Assembly (NCBI GenBank): GCA_002377645.1
Contig: DFQF01000015.1
Span: 1 to 5,992, forward strand
Source: Nitrospinaceae bacterium UBA3496
GTDB lineage: Bacteria; UBA8248
DNA length: 5,992 nt
Direction: 5' to 3'
The position numbers were made by a program, and so were the translations under genes. Positions 5,739 through 5,992 of this stretch are shown piece by piece (position 1 is the stretch's first letter; every line of letters starts with the position of its first letter). Under the pieces are notes generated by a model. It made no database searches. It saw nothing but the letters and a program-made list of their open reading frames with translations, and was not told where the DNA came from.

Positions 5739-5992
5739 TTGAGTAACCTAGCCAGTAAAGAATGTGTACCTTGTAAAGGGGGAGTTCCACCCCTGAGAGG
5801 TGAAGATTTGCAGAAACTAAGTAAAGAAATTTCTGAAGAATGGAATATCATTGATGAACATCATTTAGAAAGAGAGTTTTCTTTCGGTAATTTTAGAGAA
5901 GCACTTACTTTTACAAATCTTGTGGGTGAAATGGCTGAAGAACAAGGCCATCATCCAGATATCTATCTAGCTTGGGGAAAAGTGAAAATAGT
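5739..5992 (+). CDS. Pterin-4a-carbinolamine dehydratase, 3'-truncated by window edge
   Basis: The 84 visible codons, out of a usual total of about 95-115, encode a PCD/DCoH-family protein. Such enzymes dehydrate 4a-hydroxytetrahydropterin during recycling of the pterin cofactor of aromatic amino acid hydroxylases; in bacteria they also act in molybdopterin or folate-related metabolism. Visible motifs are a Cys9-x-x-Cys12 pair followed by a GGVPPL turn, Trp35, FSFGNFREAL at 47-56, and the signature Glu67-x3-His71-His72-Pro73 followed five residues later by Trp79. The final T-H-x motif falls beyond the right edge. The start is TTG, fixed by GGAGGA 8 nt upstream. It lies 47 nt after the GGT-like gene with no terminator between, so it may be read through from that operon. 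No aromatic hydroxylase gene is visible, so its partner pathway is unknown. Confidence 0.93.
   Translation, partial: MSNLASKECVPCKGGVPPLRGEDLQKLSKEISEEWNIIDEHHLEREFSFGNFREALTFTNLVGEMAEEQGHHPDIYLAWGKVKI

Noticed and set aside
5723..5746. ATG at 5723 as the start of a small peptide or of the dehydratase
   Set aside because: It overlaps the ribosome site, is out of frame with the dehydratase and stops after seven codons.

Overview
The window is an AT-rich stretch (roughly two thirds A+T by eye) of a bacterial chromosome using the standard genetic code. TAG, TAA and TGA all serve as stops, and most genes have clear AGGAGG-like ribosome binding sites. The genes are densely packed housekeeping and catabolic genes with no mobile element, RNA gene or CRISPR array. 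Codon choice and gene content would suit an AT-rich free-living, perhaps marine, bacterium, but nothing in the sequence fixes the lineage, so I do not name one.

Layout, left to right. (1) The C-terminal two thirds of a PiT-family inorganic anion (most likely phosphate) permease on +, open at the left edge. (2) Convergent to it, a two-gene minus-strand operon: an alpha/beta hydrolase with an N-terminal helical region (upstream gene), followed 12 nt later by a two-domain thiosulfate-type sulfurtransferase. (3) A 154-bp divergent intergenic region holding a perfect 14-bp inverted repeat with an 11-nt spacer. Its two arms each contain a TTGTTG that can act as the -35 box of an outward promoter. 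(4) A plus-strand operon: a bicupin of unknown function, a noncanonical gamma-glutamyltransferase-family enzyme starting at TTG, and a pterin-4a-carbinolamine dehydratase starting at TTG and cut by the right edge.

The most coherent reading is a small divergently transcribed enzyme cluster (hydrolase + sulfurtransferase on one side, bicupin + GGT-like amidase/transferase on the other). Both sides appear to be controlled from one shared operator, by a regulator not encoded here. The substrate is not evident. The permease and the dehydratase look like ordinary neighbours. I see no strong evidence for an undescribed defence or mobile system; the parts most worth following up are the symmetric operator and the bicupin/GGT-like pair.
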